Counted from the stretch's first letter, positions 19,935-30,690 are shown. The stretch: DNA of 64,000 nt from Alentia gelatinosa (GCA_950022655.1 OX465587.1:29887716-29951715); one strand, 5' to 3'. Translations and numbers: made by a program. Notes: generated by a model from the sequence alone, not told the origin.

Positions 19935-20700
19935 ATTCCGGTTTAACCTATTTCCATTGGCCGTCACTGAGCTACAGTCAGGAACCACCGATGGACCTTT
20001 ATCACTGCCGACGCACAATGGAAATGGGATTTTAGGAGAACTCAAAAAATCATCACCATTTTCAGTGGGAAAAGGAACCTTATAAAAGAGTTTTCATTGG
20101 CCGACTATTTGCCACCGATCTGCAGTCGAGAACCACCAAATCAGTGAATGGAAACAGGCATTTACTATATACCCATGCCGTATATACTGTAAATACGCAC
20201 CGTTTCGCCATATAACGTAAAAATACTGTACGGAACAGTGTTCCCAACAGGAAAATATGGAACACTTTCCCATATGCGTTGACTAAAATATTAATTGTTA
20301 GGCTTAATTAAATCAATCATTTTTTTTTAAATTTCGGGTATATAGTAAATATAGAACGACCTACCATGCTTGTACAAGCCACAAACTCGATAACAATTTA
20401 CAGTTTGTAGGGAACTCGGCGTAAACGCCTCGTTCCATATAAACCGTAAATTGTCATCTCGTATTGTAGCTTGTACAGCATGGTCAGGACGTTCTATATA
20501 AGAAGAGAAGTGCTCATTAGTTTATTGTGCAGAGATTATGCAATGAAGCCACCACCGAACGACTTCAGTAGGTATGGACCTGTCAAAAGCAGCAGGAACA
20601 AGGTAGTCCGAGAGGCTCTGACTGTGAAGCGGTGCAGACAGTCAGAGAGCAGTCCCATAGAGGCCTAGGCTAACAGGTCGACCAAAAATGTACATCTCAG
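19935..20700. repeat. TTTCCATTGG TIR element (long form U) interrupted by a foldback
   Basis: Blocks GCCGTCACTGAGCTACAGTC, TTTTCATTGGCCGAC, CACCGATCTGCAGTC and ATTGTGCAGAGATTATGCAA recur in the same order at 26.6-26.96 and 30.38-30.69 kb. Those two copies are continuous where this one is split at about 20161-20500. Confidence 0.65.
20161..20500 (+). mobile_element. Ladder foldback element inserted in another repeat
   Basis: TTTACTATATACCC (20161-20174) pairs exactly with GGGTATATAGTAAA (20336-20349). The palindrome at 20350-20500 has arms ATATAGAACG ... CGTTCTATATA, with CTCG at 20386, 20415, 20429 and 20458 (spacing 29, 14, 29) and centre CTCGGCGTAAACGCCTCG. The flanking host repeat is uninterrupted in its two other copies, so both ends are defined to within a few bases. 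No clear target duplication. Confidence 0.85.
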
Positions 20701-21254
20701 CACAGCAGCCGTTTTTCTTATGAATATAGGTTGAATCTTTCTGATTTTGTGATAGACAGTTTCCTGAGGCAAAATGCAGTAAAATGACAGTAATTTCCTA
20801 CCTTTGCATTAGTTCTAAGTAATAGAACAGCCAGTGTTTGTAAAATCTGTGTCTATGTATTCTGCAGGCGCCAAAAATAACAAAGAACTGGTTTCAAAAG
20901 TGCAGGAAATCCTTCACAGGGGATTGCCAGCAACCAGCTTATCTAATATGGCCGACATGAGTTGGAACTGTTGAAATGTGGTTAAATGAGTTGTACAAAA
21001 GGCTCTCGAAAGTAACACAAATGAACAAAACAGGAGTTGTATCATCAAAAAGGAATTATTATACATTTCTGAAGGTAAGGGAGCATAAAAATGCACTTAC
21101 ATTGACAGTATTACAGAGAACCAAGGACCTGATATTTTGTACTATGGGAATAAGCGGTTGTGCTCTCTGACTGTCCGCTAGGCAGTCAAAGTTTCTCGGA
21201 CTAGAACAAGGCAACCTCAACAATACTTTTGTACTGAGGAGCAGTCTGTGGCAC
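20701..21254. other. Unassigned sequence
   Basis: No coding, tandem or recognisable repeat signal beyond short AT-rich tracts. The short open frames overlap each other on both strands. Confidence 0.4.
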
Positions 21255-21320
21255 CACTGACAGGCTTTTAGGAGAATTCAAAAAATCTCTACCATCTACG
21301 TCAGCCAATGGAAACGGGCT
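21255..21320 (-). repeat. End of TTTCCATTGG TIR element
   Basis: ACTGACAGGCTTTTAGGAGA and GTCAGCCAATGGAAACGGGC match the ends of the family amplified at 53 kb. Confidence 0.6.
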
Positions 21321-21894
21321 TATAGATTCTTCCATTTTTAACATACAGCTCAGCCGATACATAACTCCCCTCATCGTGTTCCTGGTTTTGATCCTCGACA
21401 CATTGCCCTGTACCTCTCCCCATTATCGCCCTACCAACGCGGGTAATGGACGCTATGTGTAGCCAGTAATGTCCCTTATTGATATCAATCATCACCCATT
21501 ATCGCTCAACCCCCGTATATCATGTGCGTCTGTCACTAAGCCTGTGCACGAAGAGTGTAAATCAGAGCGGAGGGGCGACCTGGCATGGTTCTTGTTGATA
21601 TGTGACAGAAGTGAGACAAGTATGTGCCAGCCCAAACATGTGGATTTATGGAGCAGAGTACAGTTTAGCTGTTTGTATTATTATCAGCAATAATTGTGTG
21701 GGAAATAGAGTAATATTTGTTTATGAGATACTCTCTGTTAATTCTTTATAGGTAGTAAGTTATGGGGAAAATAGGTAAAATAGATAGTAAGTTTAGGGGA
21801 AGATATCATGTTACGTAAAATCACTTTTATAAAAACATTTTGAGGTAACATGTAAGAAATCTATAAAGTTGAAAATTCGTAAGAATTGACCAGA
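21321..21894. other. Unassigned sequence
   Basis: Unique sequence with a mildly GC-rich part (21330-21640) and no splice-framed open reading. Nothing recognised. Confidence 0.4.
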
Positions 21895-22198
21895 TTTTTA
21901 TTTCACCCCTGGAATAAATGTCCATATGCTTAATATTGGGAACTCGTTCTCCATGCCCCTGCGAGTATTGCAGTCCGTTCTCCATGGTCTATATCCTGTG
22001 TGTTGACCATTCTTTTAGTATCATAAGTATGTACAGGGGTGATATAAATACAGAAAGCAACTCGTTATGGTCAAAGAAGTCGTTCTCCAACTCGTTTGAA
22101 TGCTCCATGATATTCACTCGGCTATCGCCTCGTTCATATCACACCGCATCAAACTCGTGGAGAACGACGAATTTGACCAAAACTTGTTGGTTTCTTCT
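21895..22198 (+). mobile_element. Ladder foldback element, subfamily d, reference ladder
   Basis: The palindrome carries CTCG at 22061, 22091, 22117, 22129 and 22154, and CTTG at 22183: spacing 30, 26, 12, 25, 29. The arms and tail match 15.34-15.64 kb. It abuts the next element at 22198-22201 without spacer. Confidence 0.85.
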
Positions 22199-22200
22199 TT

Positions 22201-22500
22201 AATATTATCCATCGTATTCAAAGTCCCTATTGAAAATGCATGGGGACTCAGTAAACCACGACCCATTGTATAAAACCTGTCAGATACCATAACTGTGGTA
22301 TACGGATTCAAACCTGTGGTATACGGCCTCAAAACCATGGTATATGGGAAAAATAGTCCCTTTTGCTATAGAGCAAAGAAATAGTTCCTAATGTTATGCC
22401 CGTTAATATGGTAATTACTGGGTTTAATTTATTCGAAGAGATGGATAATAAATGCAACAAATGATGGTTTTGTGGACAGGCAGCTCTGTCTCCAGCATGG
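22201..22500 (+). mobile_element. Ladder foldback element, subfamily M, palindrome truncated
   Basis: The tail from TATTATCCATC (22203) to GATGGATAATAA (22440-22451) is complete, including TGTGGTATACGGATTCAAAC. The palindrome is cut after GTGGACAGGCAGCTCTG (near 22490). It directly follows a subfamily d element. Confidence 0.75.
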
Positions 22501-23185
22501 AAAAACAGCTATGGCGATTTATTTTAGCCCTAAGCTATATGAGATTACAAACAAACCAAAATGAATGGCGTATTTTCGGTGGGTATGGATCAGTTGCAAT
22601 TCAGATTTCCTTCTCACTCCTATCATTGAACTGATTGGCTAATATTTGTGACGTCATCCTCCTTTGAGTATTTTCTAACAATATTCCATAGGCGTTGAGT
22701 ACGAGTTCCCAGTGTTAGTTCTATGGAGAAAAAAATACCATAAATGCATATTTCTATTATGGAAGGGTAGATCTTCTTTGAGCAAAACCAAACATAGAAA
22801 ATTGAATTTTCCGTTAATGGCTAATGAATGAAATCTTTCGTGTATGGGAAATATAAAATATCTAGTTATATCATGCTGAGAAGAATGGAACAAAACCATA
22901 AGGGCGGAGACTAGGACCCATCACATTGTACGGAAATTCACGAGAAAATCCCTTTTTAATGAGGTCATACAGGCATGTCACCCGACAGAGCGGAGAAAAA
23001 GAACCTGGTGCTGGCCTAGGTGCCCAGTGTAGATCATTATCATTAATTACTCATGAATATGTAAATAAAAATCTATTCCATAAGCTTGCTTAGATTCTAA
23101 GTTCAGTTTCTGATATCAACATGTACAGATATGACGAAATTAGGTGCAATTTAAACACATCATTAGTGATATCGAGTTTGAAGGA
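22501..23185. other. Unassigned sequence with a foldback tail fragment
   Basis: At 22630-22740 a solitary tail fragment (TTGACGTCATCC region, GAGTACGAGTTCCCAGTGTT, CTATGGAGAAAAAAATACC) lies in minus orientation. The remainder is unique. Confidence 0.55.
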
Positions 23186-23478
23186 CCTTATCTCATCCTA
23201 CTTGTTTCAGTAACAAATCACTTGAAGACTCGTACTCCACAGCCGTGAAGTTCGTGTACCCAATACTCAATGGCTAATTGGGTGATTTATTTCATCAATA
23301 AATAAGGTTATATGGGGTGAAATAAAATCAGAAACCCACTTGATGAAAATAACTTGGTCTGCACTCCACCTCGTTTGACCACAGAGTAATTCACTCAGCT
23401 TCGCTTCGTGAATTACTCGCAGTCAAACTCGGTGGAGTACGGACCAAGCTATTTTCATCTCGTGGGTTTCCTTCTAAA
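23186..23478 (+). mobile_element. Ladder foldback element, subfamily b
   Basis: The palindrome carries CTTG 23340, CTCG 23371, CTCA 23395, TTCG 23406, CTCG 23429 and CTCG 23460: spacing 31, 24, 11, 23, 31. It is bounded by CAGAAACCCA and TGGGTTTCC. The tail shares CCCAATACTCAATGGCTAAT with the inverted copy at 1.8-2.0 kb. Inner repeat: GGGGTGAAATAA. Confidence 0.8.
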
Positions 23479-23639
23479 GCCCCAATCACTGTTTTATCTT
23501 GTTTTTTAATATATATCCCTCTACAATAGTTTGAGTTTCTTGTTTTATCTTACTCCTGTATTTTTCACGCAAGTACTGAGGTGAGTGTCTAAATATTCAT
23601 GAGCCCCCCAAGGCTCTAGTGGTGGCTTAAAATAAATAA

Positions 23640-23920
23640 TATCAAGAGACGTCACGAGTTTGAGTCTGAGTTTATTTATGCCACACATTTTGTTGGCTCC
23701 ATAATTTCACGAGTCTTCGACTCGTGAAATTATGGAGCCAACAAAATGAGTGGCATAAATAGTCTCAAACTCAAACGAGTGGCGTCTAGATTTTATCCTA
23801 CCCCGTTTCCATGTTTTTCAGTATCAGAAAGTAGTGGCATAAACAACACTTCATGTCACTACCCGTGACATAAACAAATCCCATGTTAAGCCTATGGCGT
23901 TTTTATTAGGGGTAGGATAA
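23640..23920 (-). mobile_element. Ladder foldback element, subfamily g
   Basis: The palindrome at about 23643-23790 has long near-perfect inner arms (TTTTGTTGGCTCCATAATTT) and the pair CACGAGTTTGAG / CTCAAACGAGTGG, which keeps CGAG in one polarity. The tail is bounded by TTATCCTACCCC (23793-23804) and GGGGTAGGATAA (23909-23920), a perfect match, and includes TTAAGCCTATGG. Confidence 0.8.
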
Positions 23921-23934
23921 TAACACGTAGGGTG

Positions 23935-24345
23935 GAGGCAGCACTCAGGGCTATATGGCATATAGCCTATGATCCATGGGCGCCGCCATGACGCCCCCTG
24001 AGTAGGTGTTCTTCACCAGAGGAGGTGAAAAAGTAGGTGTTCTTCACCAAAGGAGGTGTGAAAGAAGTGAGTGATAATTGGCAAGTGTCACAACTCTAGG
24101 CTTGCTGACATAAGTATATAAAGTGTTTCTTGTGAAAAACTTCCTGTCCTGGGTTTAATCATTATGTCATCCTGCTCTAGGATGGGTGTAGAGAGTCAAG
24201 GGAACCATGGTAAAACATTGAAAGGCAGTTGAATTTTTAAGGACAAAGAGCCAGAATACAAAGGGGCCTGCCATACTGCTGGCCACCTACTGACTGCTTC
24301 ATGAACTAACAATGGCTCTGTCCCCTATAGGCTGCATCTATATAG
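23935..24345 (-). repeat. Dispersed repeat X, inverted partner at 62.7-63.1 kb
   Basis: Blocks CATAGCCTATGATCCATGG, the doubled GTAGGTGTTCTTCACC unit, CCAGAATACA and TTCATGAACTAACAATGGCT occur in reverse order at 62735-63107. The two lie 39 kb apart in inverse orientation. No coding motif was recognised. Confidence 0.7.
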
Positions 24346-24803
24346 CAAAGAACACTATAAAACAAACTCATAAGTTCATATGAGCAATAGTAATTCTAAT
24401 CTTATCAACTTAGAACTGCCAATATTACAACATAGTAGAAATATAAACTTCCAATCTCACAGATGTATGCACTAGAATTGTCGATATTCTACATTGTGTT
24501 ATAAAAAAAATCCTATAGTTTCAGTACGAATGATTTGTGGCTTATTATCATATGTCTGGCAACAAGCCTAAAGCATACACCTCTGGCAGTCATGATGGAA
24601 TGCTTGACCAGACAAAATGATTGTGAATCTATGAGGCACTGTGCAACACTGTATGCATATTAGTACGTTTTTTTTATGTATTACTGATTCCCTCGTTATT
24701 TCACTGTCAGTCTACTCATACAGCCGTCATCACTGACTCTGTGGTAGCATGAGATTTCCTTTTTCATTGTCGTTCATGTTAGAAATCATGAGGTGGGTGA
24801 TAC
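24346..24803. other. Unassigned sequence
   Basis: AT-rich, no recognised feature. Confidence 0.4.
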
Positions 24804-25078
24804 CGACGTCCACCTGGTACAATAGAAATTTAGATCTACCGATATGGCACCGATACAAAAAGCAAATATCGGAGACATATCGGGAAGGTGCAAAATCGTA
24901 GACCTATGTCTAGACATGCCAATCCACCACGCATTGTATGGGTTTTTTCCCGTGCCTAATTGCAAAAACGTGGTCAACTGCCCCGATATTAAGTTACCTT
25001 CAGACGCGATTTTGATTTTGTATCGGGAGGTGCATCGTAGACCATATGGGAGCCATATCGTAGTAGTTGGTTGCCGGG
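24804..25078 (-). mobile_element. GGCGTCCACC TIR element
   Basis: Ends are ACGTCCACCTGGTACAATAG and a far end TTGCCGGGCC-TTAA. The internal order is inverse to the 61.2 kb copy, with GACATGCCAATCCACCACGC and GGTGCATCGTAGACCATAT. Confidence 0.8.
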
Positions 25079-25119
25079 CCTTAATCTAGTTTAGTTCTCC
25101 GGCATTCAAATTTTTCAAC

Positions 25120-25445
25120 ATTCTGAAATGGCTTTAATGCAAGACTTTTTATTTATAGCCATGTCAGAGCCATGTGGCAGGCAATTGGTGGTCGGCTTAT
25201 GGCTACTCCTATCACGATTAATGAAGTTTGGCACTTTGGTTATTAAACATATTGCTCAGATAACAGGAGTATTGAATCTACTAGAAAGTGGGTCACAGGT
25301 AAATGTTGTGCAAAGCTTGTACTTTTACCTTACTCAACAGAAATGTGTACTATGTTCCTGAATTGACAATGATCAATGGTTATGAGGACAGACAGCTATA
25401 AACCACAAGGGGTTGATGTGCATTAATACAGGAGAGTTAGATCCC
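25120..25445 (+). repeat. Dispersed repeat, pair with 14340-14600
   Basis: Shares the blocks listed for its partner. The right edge leads into a decayed subfamily M arm (GACAGACAGC, TAAACCAC, GGGGTTGATG). Confidence 0.7.
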
Positions 25446-26125
25446 AGATACACATGGATCAAATATATTCGATGATATGAGCATATGTTATAGTGATCTA
25501 TAAATAATCGTCTTGAAAGACTGTCTTTCATGAAGAATAATTACGAGAACACAAGAAAAATGTTAACAAACTGTCAAGTATCATTAATCAGAATTATTTC
25601 AGTTCTGAAGGCATTTCCGTATAGGACCTATCTGTTATTTAAAAGAAATAAGTGCAAAGTTAGAATCAATAAAAATCATTTTCAAGTTTTTTGTACTGTT
25701 TTTATAGAAAGCAATCTAATTTTCTAATTCATAGTGGATTAGACTATTTTAATCAAGGAAAACCTGTCTTTCAAGGTTTTACTTGTAAGATGTGTGACAT
25801 CAGTGCATTAACATCAGTTCAAATTTAAGCTGGTGACAAACCAAGCGAGTAATGCAGCGATTTCCGGAATCGCCAACACGAAATAGCAAGTATGTGAGCT
25901 ATTATTCAATATTTCACCTAACTATTGCTTCCACGATGCTAAATAATCGGTGGGAGATATTACTGAGAAGAAATATCTCAGATATATACTATTTTGTATT
26001 GGTGATTCCAGAGATCGCCGCCTTGCCTTGCTTGGTGTGTCTTCGGCATTATACTCAGGGAGAGTGTGTAATGTGAAGTAACACTCACGCTTGGTTCACT
26101 TGCACAATTAGGCCTCAGGATGCTT
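25446..26125. other. Unassigned sequence
   Basis: AT-rich unique sequence with no coding motif. Part (25700-25800) resembles 38350-38410 (GTGGATTAGA, TTGTACTTATAAAATGTGTG), indicating another low-copy repeat. Confidence 0.45.
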
Positions 26126-26440
26126 TAAGGCTCGTTTCCATTGGCCGATTTGCCGTCACCGATCTACAGTCCGGAACCACAGATGAGGCCTGTTTCCATT
26201 GGCTGATTTCCCGTCACCGATCTAAAGTCTGGAACCACAGATGAGGCCCGTTTCCATTGGCCGATTTCCCGTTACCGATCTAAAGTCTGGAACCACAGAT
26301 GAGGCCTGTTTCCCTTGGCTGGTTTCCCGTCACCAATCTAAAGTCTGGAACCACAGATGAGGCCTGTTTCCATTGGCTGGTTTCCCGTCACCGATCTAAA
26401 GCAGGAACCACTGACAGACTTTTGGCACTGCTGACCAAAC
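26126..26440 (+). repeat. 58-bp minisatellite from a TIR element end
   Basis: About five units contain TGTTTCCATTGGCTGATTTC, CGTCACCGATCTAAAG and TGGAACCACAGATGAGGCC. The same sequence occurs singly in the dispersed TTTCCATTGG elements. Confidence 0.85.
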
Positions 26441-26579
26441 ATCGGTCAATGGAAACGACTCAGCTCGTGAAATGAACCAAGACTTTTTCTGCTTAGATTA
26501 TGCAATGTGGGACAACCCAACACTGAGTAAAAGCTTGGGTACTGAGTTAAATCTGCTACCCTCACCGATTATTTTTCGA

Positions 26580-26960
26580 TACTGACGCACAGTTGGTGGT
26601 ACCATTGACAGACTTTCTGGGTAACTCTACAAATATCTGCCGATTTCGTCGGCCAATGGAAACGGGGCTTGAAAGGCTTTGTTACATTGGCCGATTATTC
26701 GCCACCGATCTGCAGTCAGAAACCTCCAATCTATTTCTAGAGTATACTGACACCAGTTCGTTGAATGGAAACAGACATGCAGGGAAGTGTTCACCGATCT
26801 ATTGTGCATAGCTTATGCAATAAGGCCACCACTGGCTGACTTGATCAAAGACTGACAGAATCAATGGTTGCTGATGGTCATTGTGTTTGGAAGATAGTTC
26901 AGTCGGTATGGACCTTCAAATGTTACAGAAACAAGGCATACACAGTCCTCTCACCGATTT
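26580..26960 (+). repeat. TTTCCATTGG TIR element, long form U
   Basis: An uninterrupted copy of the repeat split by a foldback at 20.2 kb. GGAAACAGACATGCAGGGAA at 26767-26786 is the empty-site sequence. Confidence 0.65.
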
Positions 26961-26999
26961 TTAGACACCAACGTGCAGTCCTTGGCCTTTTCTCCATCA

Positions 27000-27145
27000 C
27001 CCCCAGCAGTGGTAGATTTACTGCTATATCATAGGCCAATCCTTCTCATACCATATCTATGTGGTATGGGAAGTAAAAGAACTCTCACCTCGGTAACAAT
27101 GTAGAGGTGAGAATTTTAGCTAAATTCATTCTATAGATTCGGTCA
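27000..27145 (-). repeat. Dispersed repeat J
   Basis: Inverse copy of 14735-14900, with CAGTGGTAGATTTACTGCTA and AGAGGTGAGAATTTTAGC. Confidence 0.65.
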
Positions 27146-27701
27146 AACCCAAAGTAAGTCTAATAGAACATATTGGACGTTAAACTACACAAAAAAATAA
27201 ACAAACCACCACCGACCGGCTATTCGGAGAATTCAATTAATCTGTGCCGTTGTTGCCAGCCAGTGGAAAAGGGCTTAAAAATCTCTCAGTGGTTCCCGAA
27301 TGCAGATCGGTGGCGAATACTCAGCCAATGTGAACATGCCTTCATTGTGACTGGTTGACGAGTGGTGCAGATGAGAGTGTTCAGTGAAGTGGAACTGAGT
27401 CCATGAGGTCATGTGTCACTCCATTGTGCAGCGACAGTGTTACATACACGGATACTTAAAGTCCTCAGAGTTGAATGTCAATGGGATACATAGAAATGGT
27501 GCCTCGTCCGTACTAATGATGTAATGCAGAGAAAAAGGAACGGAAAAAGGATCCAAAAATAATAATAAGGGATATGTATCGAATTCCTCCATCCACAAAT
27601 TAGACTAGGATATGCGGAAATGTTTGTGTCGCAATTGTTACCACAATAGATCGTGTGGAGTTATTCTGCTCACACACACACACATAAAATAAGCATCTAA
27701 T
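27146..27701. other. Unassigned sequence with TIR fragments
   Basis: Fragments of TTTCCATTGG-type elements near 27200-27350 (AGCCAGTGGAAAAGGGCTT). The rest is unique. A CA microsatellite lies at 27671-27684. Confidence 0.45.
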
Positions 27702-27783
27702 AGAGGGAACCGTTCCGAACGAAGGTGGCAGTTAACGCAGGGTGCCCGCTTACGCGGGGTGTCCATTAGGCGGGGTTCTACTG
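27702..27783 (-). mobile_element. Mariner/pogo-like MITE, partial
   Basis: GCTTACGCGGGGTGTCC and GGCGGGGTTCTACTG next to TA match the end of the complete copy at 63.26 kb. The opposite terminus is missing. Confidence 0.7.
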
Positions 27784-27989
27784 TATATGCATATATCAGT
27801 AGTGATAACGGAGTCTCGACACTATACCTATAGGGACTGGGTAATTCACAGAGCTGAGATTACGGAAAAATCCCTTGTGTTCCAAGTAGTGCGTGAGAAG
27901 ATCGTCTTTTACATCTTTTATGTTGATCTAAATTTTCAATGCGGAATGATGAATGGAATATCAATTGATTTAAGATTAAGAAAAAAATA

Positions 27990-28095
27990 ACAAAAAACGG
28001 TCGTAGTCTCCTCGGCCTAGACTCTACGTAATATCCTCGCATTCGCTCGAATATTACCACGCATATAGTCCTCTGAGATTACTGTCGATTGTATC
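27990..28095 (+). mobile_element. Subfamily N foldback palindrome
   Basis: CTCG at 28011, 28036 and 28046 and CTCT at 28071 give spacing 25, 10, 25. The centre is ATATCCTCGCATTCGCTCGA. The outer arms are worn. Confidence 0.65.
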
Positions 28096-28099
28096 TGAA

Positions 28100-28205
28100 A
28101 CCAGTAAATATTGTGTGTGTATACATACACACACATGTATATATATACTATTATAGTGTTATTATTATAGTTATAATGTTATAGTTATAGTGTTATAGTA
28201 ATGAA
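28100..28205. repeat. Simple TA/GTTATA-rich repeat
   Basis: TGTG/CACA and TATA runs followed by imperfect GTTATAGT repeats. Confidence 0.75.
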
Positions 28206-28287
28206 AGGGATGGGACAGAGGGATGACGTGACAGGCAGGGTGAGAGACATCACATCATTGACTCACATCATTCTCTGTAATGACCTG

Positions 28288-28316
28288 GGTCACGTCACGA
28301 CACGTCACGTCACGGC
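28288..28316. promoter_or_regulatory. Cluster of TGACGTG bZIP-type sites
   Basis: Four GTCACG/CACGTCA motifs (CRE/ATF6-XBP1 type core TGACGTG on the minus strand) lie within about 27 bases. No core promoter or open reading frame is visible beside them, so function is uncertain. It may equally be a short tandem repeat. Confidence 0.35.
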
Positions 28317-28319
28317 GGT

Positions 28320-28747
28320 GACTGAGTGATGTAACTTGTACAGTGAATAAGCGGAGTGGTACCAATGGCTTATTACATACATTACTATATGTGTATATAT
28401 ACAAACATATATATACAACATGACCAGGAAACAACACAATCAGTAATATAAGGTCAGAGAAACTGACAACATAGTGAAGGGTAACACATAAATAGACACA
28501 ACCACTCACCCAAAGTACACACAGGAATGTCAACGTACAATAAAAACAACAACATGGTTGACATCACATGACAACAACAATTAGGAAAACATATACAACC
28601 TACTTAGATAAGTCTGGAATGTATCTGTCGAGCCAGAGGATGGCAAAAGTGCATTTATAGAATATTACAATTTTAAGGATAGAGTCATTGTTTTCAGACC
28701 ACAATTTTTTGTATCTGTTTGTCCTGGTAACTATGTGAGTTTGTGCT
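28320..28747. other. Unassigned sequence
   Basis: AT-rich with short TATATA runs; nothing recognised. An open frame on the minus strand (28255-28533) is leucine/valine-rich but has no homology signal. Confidence 0.4.
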
Positions 28748-29055
28748 TTATCCTACCCCTAATAAAAAAACTCCATAGGCATAACATTGGGTCACTGTAT
28801 TTGGTCCGGAGTTCAGAAAAAAAAAATCGCTCTAGTGGGATGCACTTGACAAATGACGTCATCTGTTAATGTAGAAGTAATTTAGACAGACAGGATAGGA
28901 TAAATTCTAAACCAAACTCAAGTTAGTTGTGTTATTGTTCATCGAACTCCAGCAAGATCGCATATTCCTGCTCTCGGCTTCGCCTCGCGCAGAAATATGC
29001 GATCTTGCCGTTGTGCGATAAACAACAACACGACTAACTCTTGTTTGGTTTCTTC
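28748..29055 (+). mobile_element. Ladder foldback element, subfamily c
   Basis: The outer repeat TTATCCTACCCC is at 28748-28759, with an inner remnant AGGATAGGATAA near 28892. Ladder positions are CTCA 28917, CTCC 28947, CTCG 28973, CTCG 28984, TTGT about 29011 and CTCT 29038: spacing 30, 26, 11, about 26, 28. Centre CTCGGCTTCGCCTCG. It ends TTTGGTTTCTTC. Confidence 0.85.
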
Positions 29056-29298
29056 ATAGTATTTGTGCTGTTTGTGCTGAGTGTACATACCTGTAATTTT
29101 CCCTGAGATACTTGTGATATCTAATAACTCTTTAGTAATTGATAGCCATATATAATAACGTCTCTATCATGTAATCTGGTTCAATATGTTATTATCTTAG
29201 GCTGTTTCCTTGTGCGACGGAGCGAAGTGGAAGATCACAACCATCTAGATGTGTATGTGCAGTTCACACTGTGCGCTCTGCCCTACACGCTCACAGGT

Positions 29299-29445
29299 AC
29301 CTACAGTCTGAGACTGGGCATACCTAAGTACCTCGGGTCTGAGACTGGGCGTACCTAGGTACCTCCGGTCTGAGACTGGGCATACCTTGGTACCTCGAGT
29401 CTGAGACTAGGCGTACCTAGGTACCTCCAGTCGTACAGTCTGAAC
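29299..29445 (+). repeat. ~32-bp minisatellite
   Basis: About four to five units contain GTCTGAGACTGGGC, GTACCTAGGTACCTC. No relation to other repeats was noticed. Confidence 0.8.
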
Positions 29446-29449
29446 TGGG

Positions 29450-30154
29450 CATTATGACATTGACTCACTGCAGTAGGTGGACAATTAATGCAGCCGTTAA
29501 AGTCATACTCCACATATGATCATGTTTAATTCGTGTCTTGGCATTATTCCTCCTCTGTTTTTGTGACATGTGCCTCACTCCTGCATTGCCTACAGTATAC
29601 ATGGGAACAATCAGACAGCAGGGATGCCAGTTTGTAGGACTCCGGGTTCCCTGAAATCTAAATCTTAGATGAACCTGTTCTGTAATCTTTCAAGATTCCG
29701 AATTTAGCTACCCGAGTACACTCAGTTAGAGGCCCTATGGGTCCCAGTGCTCCAACCTACAGCTGTAGGATGGTAGGATTCCTGTAGGAAATGCTCCTAC
29801 GGATAAGGGCAAACTTGAATACTGACTTCTGATTGGCTTAAAATATATGCCCAAGAATCTGCTAGGAGAGTGATGGGGATTCCCCATACACCATGTGCGT
29901 TTTAGGTGATACATAGACTGGCCTCAGTCCCCATGTAGGAATTTTTTCTGACCCCCAACTAGCTGAGACAGATGTATGGCATAGTTTTCTTTTATATTTC
30001 TATCCTTATTACAGGAAGTTCGCACACAAAAATGTCGCGGTCTACCACTTGCCCATCTCAGCATTGTTATGGTGATATATGTCAGTACATAGTATATTTG
30101 TTCACGCTGTATAAATTTTGAAAAACAACAAAATGAAAATGTAACGGTCTAATA
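29450..30154. other. Unassigned sequence
   Basis: Unique sequence; no recognisable coding or repeat structure. Confidence 0.4.
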
Positions 30155-30308
30155 TAGTAGAACGAATATCATACCTCGGTTAAGGGTACATCCCGCTTAA
30201 GGAGACAGTTTTCTCGGAACAGAAATCCTTATTTAGTTCATTCTAACCCCGCGTAAGGGGGCAGTTTGCTCGGAACGGAGGGTGGCCCCTTAAGCAAGGG
30301 CTTCACTG
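30155..30308. mobile_element. Mariner/pogo-like MITE, diverged
   Basis: TAGTAGAAC at the left and CTTCACTG-TA at the right flank TCGGAACGGAGGGTG and CCCCGCGTAAGG blocks shared with 63.26-63.41 kb. Confidence 0.6.
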
Positions 30309-30374
30309 TATTAGGAGGAGGATGAAGGGAATAGGCCCATACTACTTTCAAGTATTTGATAGTTGATATATTAA

Positions 30375-30690
30375 GTCACTTTCCATATATTAAGTCACTT
30401 TCCACTGGTCGATTATTCACCACCGATCTGCAGTCGGGGACCACCGATGCCAGATCGGTGAAAGGAAACAGACATGCAGAGAAGTGCTCATTGATTAATT
30501 GTGCGTAGATTATACAATGATGCCACCACTGAACGACTTCAGTTGGTATGGACATGTCAAATGCAGCAGAAATAAGAAATACACTACATCCTCGCCGAAT
30601 TTTAGACACTGACATACATCGTCGGCCACCATCGACCAACTTTTAGGAGAATTCAACTATTCAGTGCCATTTCGTGAACCAAAGGAAAAT
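30375..30690 (+). repeat. TTTCCATTGG TIR element, long form U
   Basis: Uninterrupted copy. GGAAACAGACATGCAGAGAA at 30464-30483 is the empty site of the foldback insertion at 20.16 kb. Confidence 0.65.
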
